In this document: positions 24,662 through 35,720 of the stretch, in pieces
How the letters are laid out: each line of letters opens with the position of its first letter
Position numbering within the stretch: the first letter of the stretch is position 1
From: Siderastrea radians
Lineage: Eukaryota > Cnidaria > Anthozoa > Scleractinia > Rhizangiidae
Direction of reading: 5' to 3'
Assembly (NCBI GenBank): GCA_964017195.1
Contig: OZ024891.1
Span: forward strand, 10,822,458 to 10,886,457
Length of the DNA: 64,000 bases
Notes under the pieces: generated by a model
The model's database searches: none
What the model saw: the letters and a program-made list of their open reading frames with translations, nothing else
What the model was told of the DNA's origin: nothing
Made by a program: the position numbers and the translations under genes

Positions 24662-25841
24662 GTAGCATCAATATCTGACTCAAGATCCACGGCCGCCATC
24701 TTTTTGGCCTATTATCAAATTACCTCCCTGCAGGGGGAGACATCAGAAAAACTCCACATTTTCATTTCCTGCACCTTACTCAACCCCTAAAAGGCACTCT
24801 TTTGTCCAGGAAGAAGCTTCAAGTAAAATAAAGCGACCGCACATATGGTTTGAAGATCAACCGCCACCAAACACGGAAAGACCGAAAACCGCGTGATAAA
24901 GTTATAAGTTCCCGCAACCGCGCCATAATTTCTTAACCGTAAACCGCCATATTATTACGAATGTAACCGCAAACCGACACTCAAAATTGGCTTAAACCGC
25001 CAAACCGCCAGAGTATGATAGACCCTCTATGTACGTACACGTCTATATTACCTTATAAAATTCTCGGCAACGGGAATTATCGCCATTAGCAGTCTCAGCC
25101 GCGAAGCCGGGCAACTTTTATGAGCCCAAAGAATATTCAACTGAGCAAAATTCTGCTATTTAAAGTTTTGTCATAATGCCAGTGTAATAACAGAAATATT
25201 GATATCAGTAGAAATTAATATCTTGTAGCGCAAAGAGATAAGAGAGCTGAGGGAATCGATCATCGATGTATTAAAGTACACAGCAAACGTGAATTCAAAT
25301 TCAACCACTGAACGACAAGCACAATAAATTCGAACCATGCCTTTGATGTTTTATTTATACGGATATCGAAGGATTGTTATTAATTTTCGTAACATAGACC
25401 ATTTATTTTCGTTGACATGTTACGTTCGATTCGTACGATGAATTGCATCATTGATTGAGAAGTCTCTTTTCCCACTGAAGAACCTTTGAGTAGTTCCGCT
25501 GGTATTTCAAGTTTGATCTTTGTCATCTTAGTAAATATAAATAGCTACTGATCTTAACTTTTCAATTCTAATTTCTCTCTCTTAAAATTGGTTTCGTTTT
25601 TGTCTAGAAAAATATTTGTCCTTATGAAGTTGCAAACTCCTACAACAAAATGTTAATACCAATTCTCGATTCATAACTGTTAAATTGCAACGTATGCATG
25701 CAAACTTGACACACTGCAGCCATGAATTTTGCTGTGTCGTAGTCCTCGTGGATAAAACATCCTACTATAATTCAGGAGAAGTCATTGAGCGAAGAAATAA
25801 CACTTTCAACCTAACACAAAATCATGCAAAATAAAGAAGCC

Positions 25842-26858
25842 TTACTCAATAATCTGCAGCTGTTTCCAGATAAATATCAACTCAAGGACACGTTTCAACG
25901 AAAGCCAGCCCTTCAGGTTCCCTTTCGCATCCATCATTTCAGCCGCTCTGTTAAGACCCTCCTCAGTTAATGGGCTGGGATGAGCATCAAGATTTCTGCT
26001 ATCTTGAAGCGCTTTCATCGCTTCTTCGTAAGCCTCGTCCCATTTGAACTTTCCGTTCAACTCATCCCACCTTTTGGATCGTTCCTTTTCTTCTGTCGGT
26101 TGAGGAAGTTTGTCCAAATCGCGCCAAATGTTCTTCATCTTGTAGTTCCTACTGGACGAAAACGAATTCGGAAACACAACCTTGTACATCTTGTTTTGGA
26201 TTTGACGACATAGTTCTCCCAGAGATAGAGAGGCATGTAATTCGCGATCGGCTATTTGCAAATGCCGCGGTAATAGAGGAGGAGTTATTTGGCGTGCTTC
26301 CCTTTGAAGAGCCACAGATGGCGGTATCTCCTTGTGTTGTGATTCTCGTATCTCCCTTATTTCCTTTTTTATTGCTTGGTTTCTGCTCTCCATCTTACCC
26401 GATACTTCGTCAAAATTTTCTTGCAAATCCGTATTTTTCTCCTCTTGAGCCATTTTTGCTTCGCTCAACTCTTTGATGTCATTCTCCATGCGATTAACTT
26501 TCACTTTAACGGACCGCAACTCGTCTTCCAGTTCCTTCTTGTCATTTTCAAGTCGACCGATTCTGGTTTTGAGGGCTTTTATCTCTTCGTTTCTAGATTT
26601 AAGCGCCACGGTAAGCTCTTGGTTTTGCTCTTCGAGAGTTTCCAGGGCTTTGCGTAAATCGACGATTTCTTTATTCTTTTCATCGACTTGCTTTTTGAGG
26701 GAATCGATCTCCTCACTGTGTTGACCAACCAACATGTCGTTCATTCTGGCGCGTTCTTGAAACACCTCTCTTCTCAGTGTAACATTCATTCGCAGTAAAG
26801 CCGCTGCCATCGGATCGACATCTTCACTGATCTGTCTAATCTGTTCTTCGGCGATCAT
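25842..26858 (-). CDS. Intronless coiled-coil protein with C-terminal HEPN-like helical domain (A-type, copy 2)
   Basis: A complete 338-residue frame, almost identical to 11249-12271 except near the N-terminus (RREVFQERARMNDMLVGQHS region) and a few substitutions. The layout is the same: N-terminal segment, coiled coil at about 50-180, helical domain at about 210-338. R288-N-L-D-A-H293 is intact, as are the flanking ALQDS and GNLKGWLSLKRV segments. Both copies keep an intact frame over more than 330 codons while the neighbouring B copy has decayed, which suggests selection on the A-type. Intronless; function unknown. Confidence 0.88.
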   Translation of the reverse strand: MIAEEQIRQISEDVDPMAAALLRMNVTLRREVFQERARMNDMLVGQHSEEIDSLKKQVDEKNKEIVDLRKALETLEEQNQELTVALKSRNEEIKALKTRIGRLENDKKELEDELRSVKVKVNRMENDIKELSEAKMAQEEKNTDLQENFDEVSGKMESRNQAIKKEIREIRESQHKEIPPSVALQREARQITPPLLPRHLQIADRELHASLSLGELCRQIQNKMYKVVFPNSFSSSRNYKMKNIWRDLDKLPQPTEEKERSKRWDELNGKFKWDEAYEEAMKALQDSRNLDAHPSPLTEEGLNRAAEMMDAKGNLKGWLSLKRVLELIFIWKQLQIIE

Positions 26859-29615
26859 TGTGAAGTCGAAGCGACTTTCTTGCCCTAAAACTACAATATT
26901 TTATTCTGCGTTTCTATGCTCGCTCAGTAAAACGGATGGATAGCATGCCCGCTCTTTGACAGGCAGGTCTTTGATGTGGCTGTTTTATCAACCAATCAGA
27001 AGTCTTGCAGTCCACTCCTGGGCTGGACCAAAGGCCTCACGTGAATGCACCGTCATGCGTAGTCACGTCGTTGAATTCTCGGAAATTGCTCTCCCGCTGA
27101 CTTTTGATCAATATGCCTTGTGTACGGCTGCATTTCACACGCAGTTACGGGAAAACAAGAATGATAAAAAGATTTATGAAATATAGAATGATATATTTTA
27201 TTCCCGAGAATGATTTACATGTAGTTCACAGCAGTGTTGCTGGCGTACTTTTCGTGGGGCCTCGCTCTGTTATCTCGTATTCCTTTTTCAACTGACGTTT
27301 GCCTTTTGTTAACCCAAAACGAGCAAATGACGCGATCGTAAAAAGGTCCGAAACTGAAAATGACCGTTCCTGCACGAAACCCCAGTTAGTCGGCCATCCA
27401 AAGCAGAAACCCAGCATTAATTGTCACCGGGATGAAGCAATTGTATTATGGCATTTATCGAGCAACTTGTCGACTTATGATTTTGACTGATAATAAAAAT
27501 TCAGCTGAATAGCCGAAGGGAAACTCACAACATTGTATATTCGTAGAGATGCTAATTCCCTTACGTTTAACTTGTAGAGTCAAAAGAGTAACATGCAGGT
27601 TCAAATCCAGTGGAGAATTGTTCCATCTTAGCACTGAATGAAGTATCGTTAAGTTGCATGAAAAGGTATCGAGGTATAACAATTGAGAGTTTAATACCCC
27701 TTGAAATCTCTTAAAGAACAATTATATTTGTCTTCTGGGAGCTATATCTTTGCTTTACACATTCAAATACGAAATTGTGTTGCAAATTCTTAACCACTGT
27801 AGAAAAATAAAACATAAGGGTACTATTTGAAATAAAAATGGCAAACTATACTTGAAACTTCAAGCGGACGGACTTATAAATTTTCTAGTGCATGGATCGT
27901 AGTTTAATGTGTTGATTACCAAGAAGTACACAGCGAATGCACTTCCATAAGCAGATTCCAAAATTGACTCGTATTCAATTCTTACAGCTGTCCTTAAAGC
28001 GAAAATGTGTAAGAAAATCCCTGGAAAACGTTATGTTTATTTACAATTTTTGCTATCTACCAGTGGATGCCGGAGAGGAAAGAAAGCCCCCTTTCTTAAG
28101 CAGCCCTTTTGAAATTAAGCTATCTGCGTAACACACCTTCAACTGAAATTAAGGTTAAGCTTCTTCAAAGAATTTTACAGTTTTTACAGTATTTAAACTG
28201 ACCATTGGTACTTCTTTTATCCAAGGAAAAATCTTAAAAAGTTGATGGGAAGTTGGAAAGAAACACGAATAGACTTAAATTGAATTAAACTTATTATACC
28301 CGCTCAAATCTACGACAAATTGAAAATTGTTTTCATTACCATCTAACAAGATTCGACCGTAAATGTTACAATTGCTCAATTCTTTTCACAAGAATCACAC
28401 ACGTATGATCAATCTATATCAAGAGTAACAGAGAACAAATACAGTAAACGTTGTTCAGTACTAATACTAACCAAAATGACGACAACAGCCGAAATATTTT
28501 TATACCGTCAGAACAACTATTGTTGATTACGCTTACCTTATCATTTGATTAGCGAGAGCTTCCTTACATCGCAGCTCGGTGAGGTGAGGCCGTGCGATGC
28601 ATTAATATAAATTGTAAACCATCAACTTACATAACTCAACTTACTTTAACTTACATGTAGACCATAAAATGCACTAAAACACTGATTTAAACAACGCTGA
28701 AATATAATAAGCGTTTATGGACACTCTGCTCTAGCCATTAATTCCTTATTCCTAACCTCGTGTTGATATTGTTGAACGCTTTCTTGGAAAACCGGATTGA
28801 TCATTGGTTTCTCGGAAATGAAAGTTTGGAGGAAGTCGTTTAGCTTTTAGTAGTTCTTTGTACAGAGTTAAAAACGCTTTTTAAAGCTCTATAAAGATCA
28901 ACAAGCATCACTAAAGAAAAGGATCGTCGAATAAGTTGCCTGGTGTTAGTGGATCACTGATATAAATGCTAAGAATCTCCAGTGAAAGCTGTTAAATGCA
29001 AATTGCCGACTCTGACATAGATAGAAATATTGAACTTTTTTGGCTTAACACCATCACTGCCACAATGTTAACTCACTCTTTAATAGTGGCATTGTTCGTG
29101 AGTTCTTTCACTGCTAGCGTAGCATATCAAAGAACGTGCCAGTTAATTCTAAGCCGAGACAAACAGATTAACTTGAACACTGGGGCAATCTTTTGCGCTC
29201 ACCTACGTTTAGCGAAAGTAATCTATATGTACATGTACATAGCTAATTCGAAAGACTTCGACTTACAAGCATCTTTAAAGCAATTGATGACACTGACAAT
29301 CGCAGAAATGTATACTGAAAATTTTTGGCCCACTGCCTTCACTGTCACAATGTTAAACCACTCTTTTTTTTAGTAGCATTTTACGTGAGTTCTTCCACTG
29401 CTAACTTGCATATCAAAGAACATACCAGTTAAATCTTAGCCGAGATAAACAGACTCAAGGATTTGAACATTGTAGCAAACGATTACGCTCACCCACGTTG
29501 AGCGAAAGAATTCTATAGTTCGTCCTAACGACTTCTATTTCTGAAAATCTGTGCGAAGCAGAAACAAGATTAAGATAAAGTCCAACATCGAACTTACAAT
29601 TTCACCATGTCCTTT

Positions 29616-30617
29616 TCAGTGCGGTTGTTTAAGCTTTTTCCACATTGCTGTTAATTCTTTGACGCAAGCGGGATCGCGCCAGTCGGTCAGCTTCTCTGCC
29701 TTCTCCATCACTTCTGCTGAGGTAACGAGCAATTCTTCGTTTAAATCTGGATGAGCCGTCGTATTTCGGCTATCCTGGATCGATTTCATCGCTCTTGTAT
29801 GTCGTGATTTCTTCCAGTTCAGTTTCTTCTTGAGTTCAGCCCATCTCCGCTGTGCCTCACGTTGCTGTTTCTCGTCTGCCAATTCTTCTATATCTTCCTC
29901 GATGTGCTTTATTTTGTAACTCTTCTTATAATCGTATGAATTTGGAAGAACTTTCTCGTACATCATCGCCTGGATCCGCCAGCACAACTCGCCCAGGAGC
30001 AGTGACTGAGCTCTCTCGACTGGATCAGAAACGTATGGTAAAGCCATTCGTTCAGAAACCCCAACCGGGCGCCTTGCGTTGTACGGCATGTTCTAAATCC
30101 TGGACCTTCTTTTGAAGAGAGGTATTTTCACCCTTTTGCTTCCTCAAGACTTTGCTTCATTCCATCCATTTTCTTCGACAACTTTTTAACATCCTCCTCC
30201 GGAATAACATTCTTTTCCTCGTTGATCTTGTTCGCCTCTTTTAACTCGACGAAATCCTTTCTCACGGCTTCCAATTCGACTTCAACGGATCTCAACTTCG
30301 TCTCCAAGGCTTTCTTTTCAGTTTCCAATTTGTCGACCTTGTCCTTTAGGGCCTTGATTTCTCTGTTTTTCGAGTCCACAGTAATCTTCAAGTCGTCGTT
30401 CTGCTCCCGTACGTCTTTTAAATCTTTGTTCGTTCGCGACAATGCTTCATTCCTTTCTTGGATTTCTGAGGAAGTCAATTTGCTCGGTATGGCTGTTGAT
30501 AATTTCTGGATCGAAACCCATTCTTCCTCCTAATACTGACTGTGTTACTAACTGAGCGACGCCTGGTCCCATAACTGAGTTGGCCGTTTCCATTTGCCTT
30601 GACGAAGGGTCGCTCAT
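29616..30617 (-). pseudogene. Frameshifted B-type coiled-coil/HEPN-like gene (copy 2)
   Basis: Aligns with 17952-18950 but the frame breaks. The ATG-initiated N-terminal frame (from 30617, MSDPSSRQMETANSV) runs into a stop near 30460. The coiled-coil part continues in a second frame to about 30128, the stretch about 30128-30075 reads in a third, and the C-terminal domain is open in another frame from about 30089 to 29616. At least three indels are therefore present. The domain still reads R-N-T-T-A-H. There are no convincing GT-AG pairs at the breaks, so introns are an unlikely explanation. Assembly errors in a near-identical duplicate cannot be excluded. Confidence 0.8.
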
Positions 30618-31244
30618 CGTATTCCCAGCTTTATCGTCGACGTTGAAACAGAAGAGTTGCTCGTAAGCAGTACCGCCACTACGGAACAGATGAAATACAA
30701 CTAAACTGGGGCGTACTTTCTTGATAAACAGGTTTAATCATTATAACGTGTCTCCTACCTACTGCGCATGGTCCAGATTCCATAGCCACTGACAAGGCGG
30801 AATTACCAAGACCCCCGCTTCTAAAACTGTCAGTGGTCAAAGGTTACCAAGCAATGGACAAAGCTGAGCACGAAAGTAAAAATACTTATAACGGTGGTCA
30901 GCTGGGATATAAGCCAACCCACTCTACATGAGTTCCTTGCTTGATTGATGACTAAGCGTTTGACTCAACAAAAGCTTTCCATGACCCGATGGCACTGGCC
31001 AATCACAATGTGGTCTTAGTACCACACGCAGATAGATCCAAAAATTAAATGGCAGCCAAGTTTCTTGGAAATGAGCGATCAAATTCTCTGAAACTAATTT
31101 CCGAGAAAGTAGGATAGTTTTTCTTCATAATACCAAATTAACGATTGTATTTGAGTCTGGAGGCGCGCTGTTATAGTGGTCTTTCGATCACACTTTCTTT
31201 CGAAAGAAACGAGAGTCATTGTTTTGAGGCTTGGTCTCTATATT

Positions 31245-31375
31245 GTTTTGTGTTGTTTCCTTAGACAAGAAGCTTTATTCCACATTGTCTATCTCCACAA
31301 AGGTATTTTAAATGGGTACCGGCGACATAACTGCTAGGGTAACCCTGTGATGTACTAGCAACCCACTTAGGTGGT
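31245..31375 (+). mobile_element. SINE body fragment, plus orientation
   Basis: 'TTTCCTTAGACAAGAAGCTT', the following 'ATTGTCTATCTCCAC', and 'GGGTAACCCTGTGATG' match the body of the SINE at 53031-53340. The tRNA-like head is missing. It lies in unit 3 only. Confidence 0.6.
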
Positions 31376-31384
31376 TGTTGTAAT

Positions 31385-31560
31385 ACTCCTAATTGGTGCA
31401 TGCTATAGAGGTAAGATAAGGTAACGTAAAGTCGCACACGAACCATGAGGCTCACACGTGCCGGAGCTTAGCCCGGTTTGGCTGTAGCATGAAGCAACCT
31501 GAATGGGATGCTAGTCATTGATGCCAGCGTTAAACGTCGGCCTCGTGGTCGCTTGTGGCC
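31385..31560 (-). mobile_element. SINE 3' half, minus orientation, facing the fragment at 31245-31375
   Basis: The reverse complement contains TTGCTTCATGC, AAACCGGGCTAAGCT and GTTCGTGTGCGACTTTACG, followed by a TACCTTAT-type tail. These correspond to the 3' half of the 53031-53340 SINE. With its neighbour it forms an inverted pair. Confidence 0.6.
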
Positions 31561-32783
31561 TTGCTTGAGTTTACCTTTTTTATTTTTATTTCATTTTAGT
31601 TTATTTAAAGGAACGTCAGTAAGAACTGTCAGCAATAAACCTCGAACTTATCTATAGTACTGCAAAAATACCACTTTATAAACGTATCCATAAGTACAGA
31701 CGTCCGGCGATTGACTTTGGCATGTTTCCTGCATGCTTTTCCTGAAGTTTTTCATAGCCAAGAATAAAAAAAAAGAAAGTTTAACATTTTGGTTTGGGAA
31801 TAGAAACAGAATTTGAACTTTTCGAACTTTAAGATCTCAGAAACAGTATTCGTAGATATGTGAGAGAGAATCCTAGAAATTTTTACTTCGACACGAAAGT
31901 TTGCTTTTATACGCGTCGCGCTCTCCTTTTGTTTTGTTTTTTGTTTTTAATCGTCCAAAGTGCTCTCAGTCTTAATATGCACAGGAAAATGAAAAAAAAA
32001 TGTTTGTATTTATAACTCATAAAATTAAAATAGTTCTTAGAAATCAGTCGTTCTGAATGTTGCAAAAACAAGAACACACACATTTCAGAGGTGGTAAAAT
32101 ACATTGATTCACCTGCCCTCTTAGATCGGTATTTGACCCTTAATTGTCAAATCTCTCATCTATTGTTTGCCTTCGTAGAGAAGAAGGAAGCTACATTCTA
32201 AACTCGTCAACGCATCGTCGTCATGACAACGTAGTGGTGTTATGGTCAACAAAATGCTGACCATGATGTGAATCATTTGTCGCCCGCTGTCCCTTTAGCG
32301 CATTAGTGAGACAACCTACCTCTCATTACCTTTACAGTAGCGGCCAAACGTACGACGCATGAGCAGTTCCCTTTCCGTTTCTCGGGGCAATTCTTGTATC
32401 GTTCTCGTGCAAAGTCCTCGCGCTGGTAAACTTGAGAGTCAAAACTTCAGCATTTTCATTCAACGTTACATTCAGCATGTTTATACTGCATGTTATGGCA
32501 ATCAAATTTCTCTCAACGCCACCCAATAGCATTCAGTATCATCCAACATCATTCCACAGGGTCACCAAACATGTGTAACATGTTGCATTAAACAGCATTA
32601 AATAATGCTGAACGTTGTTGAATGGAAATGTTTTATCTGTTTTTCCCAGAGTCTAATACAAGTTTCAAGGCCACTCGGGAAATCTGGCAAGTAATGGAAG
32701 CTTTTTCTATCTAACTGGTTAAAGTTCAATCACTCGAGTGGCCGTAGAAAATTAAGAAAGGCCCAAACGGGTGTAGCCTCCCA

Positions 32784-32829
32784 CGCAGTCGTTTTTAGGG
32801 GAGTCGTATTACCCTCCTCCCCACAGACG
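32784..32829. repeat. Short hairpin-forming palindrome
   Basis: GTTTTTAGGGGAGTCGT is mirrored by AGACGACTCCCCTAAACAC across a short C/T-rich loop. It looks like a tiny palindromic element rather than a terminator of a nearby gene. Confidence 0.5.
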
Positions 32830-33650
32830 ACTCCCCTAAACACGGGTGTAAAATGTAAGTTGGATTTATCTACGGCAGTCAACGTTCCATCTTTGACGAG
32901 AACTAAAGGAAGAAAACATCGAGGAAAGAGTTGCGGTATTCAAGCAATAAAGACTGTAAATTCGCTTCGAGCAGTTCAAGAATATTTCCAGTTTTGAAGA
33001 AAGAAGATCGGATGACTAGCCAACTACCAACAGTGTCTCTTCAGGAAAATAAAAGGCATTCCTATATCCGAACATTTCGGGTTATTTCCCTTCGTTTGTC
33101 GCTGTAGTTTTAATGAATTTGAGGATAAAAGTACGCGGTAAAAGGTAAAATGTTTTGATGTTTGTTTTCCTTTGAACTGTTTGAAGTTCTCTTGCAGGCT
33201 TTTTGTGAAGAGCCAAAAACAAAAGTGGAATTTTCAGCCAACAGTCGACATCATCCCCTTAGCAAAATAAAAACACTTCTTTCTTTCGGAATTTTTGAAG
33301 CGGTTTTCTTCAAGCGACTGTTTTTTCCTCAAAGTTCATGATTTGTCTTTGTTCGTTTTGTAAAGTGATTATTTTATTTTTTGCGCTCGCTGTTTTTAAG
33401 TTTTGCGGCTTCTATAATCACTTTTTCTTGTTATTTCCTGATGTAAAGAAAATACAAATCGTTTACTACGGTGTGTAGTTTTCTTGAGGTGCCAAAGCCT
33501 GCAAAAATATATTATATTTCTTTTCTTATGGAACGTTTTCTCAGAATCGCCGCACAAATTCTCGGAAAATCTACACCGGCACGAGACGAAAACAAAAACA
33601 AAACAAAAACACACAAAAAAAAACACACTGGCGATCAAACCATTCTAAAC

Positions 33651-33869
33651 CAGGCCTCGAAATTAATTTTTTTCCCATGAGCAGAATTTCCCTTAGGCCC
33701 AAAATTTTAGGAGTAAATTTGGTCTAACAAGGAGAAAAAAAAAGGAACTTATCATGTAAATGGGCCAAAAGTTAAAGGAGCAAATGTGCTCCTAAGTTAT
33801 TTTTTTGGGAGCAAATGTCCTCCAACCAGTCGCAAATTGCACATTTGCGACCGTAAATTTCGAGCCCTG
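33651..33869. mobile_element. 219-bp MITE with CAGG-CTCGAAATT ends
   Basis: Starts CAGGCCTCGAAATTAAT and ends ATTTCGAGCCCTG, an inverted repeat. Direct TAAAC copies flank it at 33646-33650 and 33870-33874. The CAG...CTG termini recall hAT-type MITEs, although those usually make 8-bp duplications. Non-coding. Confidence 0.65.
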
Positions 33870-34696
33870 TAAACACGACAGGTGAAATAGTTTCATTGAT
33901 ATTTAAAGGCTTTCGAAGCTCCCAAAAACGTTTCTCAATCTTTTCTTTATGGTTTCTTCTCACGCCATAAAATTCTCTGACTTTCCCGGCTGCAAGTTTG
34001 TAAACATTGGCGCAATGCATCATGGGTAAAAGTCAAATAAAAAATGGTGGACGCAACGCAACAGTGTTTGTCATTTTTGGATTCATCTAATAACTAAGTC
34101 ACAAAGCTTCCCCTCTAATCGCGGTTGCACTGAGACGGAAGAAAAGGAGCGGGCACCGGGCCCTGTATCTTCACGCACGCCACATGCCTCCAAGCCTGGA
34201 GACGAGGCAGTTGGCCCGTACATCTCTTACAGGTAAGTTCGGGTCAACATATCAAACAACAACAGTTTTCTTTTAAACCCTTTATTCTGCGGCTTATATG
34301 TTTCATGCATTAAGTGTCTTACAAACAATCACTTTTGAATTTCCATCAGCTTAACTAGAGACGCCTTATTTCAACCGCTAAAATGCTTTCGTTGACTCTT
34401 TAACTTGGCGTGCGTTAAATTTTTCAAAACATATCCACGATAATTTGTTCCCACTACTTTATTGCCACTATTTCATCCTGGAAGCGTCAAGGATCGTTGA
34501 AACCGTCAGCAGCTGGATTCATGGACTAGAAAATAAGGCATAAACGCAACTGTTAGCAAAGATCGATACTTGCATGATAAAGGCCCGATTCGTTCCAAGA
34601 CAAGAACAACAAAACCTGAAAAGAAAATCCTCACAGTCTTGTGCCCGCCTAAATAATGAAATTCTTATGACATCAACCTTTTCATTGCCCCTACAG

Positions 34697-34918
34697 GGTT
34701 AACCATTTCACTCCCAGAGTCAGTAATGGCGACATGTATAATACTTCTAACTTTTGAGTCTGTAGACGATATCCTATGGTGTGACCATTCAAATGAAATC
34801 TCTTTCACAGAACTTTCGCATGGTACTATTTGTTTTGCAGGATTCTAAAACAAGGAAATTCGACATTTTCTTGAATTTTTACTTTGGCCACTAATAGGAG
34901 TGAAAGGGTATAAACCCT
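34697..34918. mobile_element. MITE with ACCATTTCACTCC ends holding one ~107-bp unit
   Basis: The left end GGTTAACCATTTCACTCCCA and right end AGGAGTGAAAGGGTATAAAC are inverted repeats. Between them lies one copy of the unit (GAGTCTGTAGACGATATCCT, GTGTGACCATTCAAATGAAA) that is amplified at 21239-21777. This copy suggests that the tandem unit derives from such an element. Confidence 0.65.
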
Positions 34919-35156
34919 TGCATGAGGGCGTCCTATTGGCCCCCAGGAAAAGTAAGATTTGAGTTTGCATACCAGAAAAAACCTCGCTGATCAAAAGCGG
35001 GAGCGTTCAATCGATGTAAACACAACTAGTAAATAACACTTTGATTCATTTTTTAAGTTTCTTGAAAAGCTTTTAGATAATATGACAGCGCTCATTAACA
35101 GTCATAAATTTCTGCAATGGACATCTTGCGAACCAAGTCATCATAATTCGATACTA

Positions 35157-35491
35157 AGGTTGTTTACCATTCACCCAAAAATCAGGAAATTTCGGTTAAA
35201 ATGTAAACGGAAAGGCTAATTTGGTCTTCCCAAACGGAAAATTTCCGGAGAAAACGGGATGTCTTGAAAGGTAGTCCAAAATTCCCAAACGGAATTTCCA
35301 AACGGAAAATGTACGTTCCATTTGCTCTTTGCTACTATTTCCAGGCATTTTGGCTTTTATCGGTACCTGTGGAAATGTCCGTGGAAATGGAACACGCACA
35401 TCCCATGCAAATTTCCATTCGGGGTTTTGATGCGTCCGATTTACTGCAATGTTCGACCAACTGGTTTTCCCTTTTAAATGGTAAACAACCT
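35157..35491. mobile_element. ~335-bp MITE with AGGTTGTTTACCATT ends
   Basis: AGGTTGTTTACCATT at the left is matched by AATGGTAAACAACCT at the right. The interior repeats CCAAACGGAAAATT-like motifs. A TA-type target site is possible but not certain. The overlapping 125-residue frame (35264-35641) is accidental and ends in a TTTG-rich run. Confidence 0.65.
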
Positions 35492-35720
35492 ATCAAGCCA
35501 CTCAAGTTTGTCATGTGCATGCTTTATAGCGTGCTTTTGTTTGTTTTTTTGTTTGTGTCCTTGTTTGTTTGTTTTGCGTTCTTTTCATTTTACCCAGGTA
35601 TTATAAAGCTAAGCATAAAGTGTACTGAAGTTTTACTCTAAGAGAAGGGGAACAGTAGAGACAAACCTTTTGGTAGGTATTCTAAACAGCTATCTCTAAT
35701 AGTAACTAAATTGCACATTT

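Larger units (their letters stand above)
22908..25028. mobile_element. 2.12-kb element with AGAGGGTCTAT terminal repeats and ATGT target duplication
   Basis: Interrupts a sequence that is contiguous in unit 2 near 10420-10450. Left end AGAGGGTCTAT, right end ATAGACCCTCT. ATGT is directly repeated at 22904-22907 and 25029-25032. Subterminal regions on both sides are studded with AACCGC/AAACCGCC motifs in the same orientation. It carries a decayed Penelope-like reverse transcriptase fragment (23398-24145) and a nested inverted-repeat element (24175-24661), and no intact transposase. Confidence 0.8.
21798..32400. repeat. Tandem segmental duplication, unit 3
   Basis: The second large copy, starting at GCATCGCTGATG (shared with 9345) and running to about 32400. 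It contains the intact A-type gene (25842-26858) and the broken B-type copy (29616-30617). Unit-3-specific insertions are 22908-25028 and the SINE pair at about 31245-31560. Other non-coding parts (25033-25841, 26859-29615) match unit 2 and contain no further gene that I can support. Confidence 0.85.
32401..35720. other. Intergenic, no gene recognised
   Basis: Apart from the short elements listed at 32784, 33651, 34697 and 35157, the stretch is AT-rich and without convincing coding regions. Its right edge is the 3' flank of the cysteine-module gene. Confidence 0.5.

Noticed and set aside
30128..30478. Separate 116-codon gene with its own start
   Set aside because: The start is TTG and the frame is the middle part of the frameshifted B-type copy, not an independent gene.
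35264..35641. 125-codon frame with a hydrophobic tail
   Set aside because: It runs through a MITE and a TTTG-rich stretch; no conservation or splice context.
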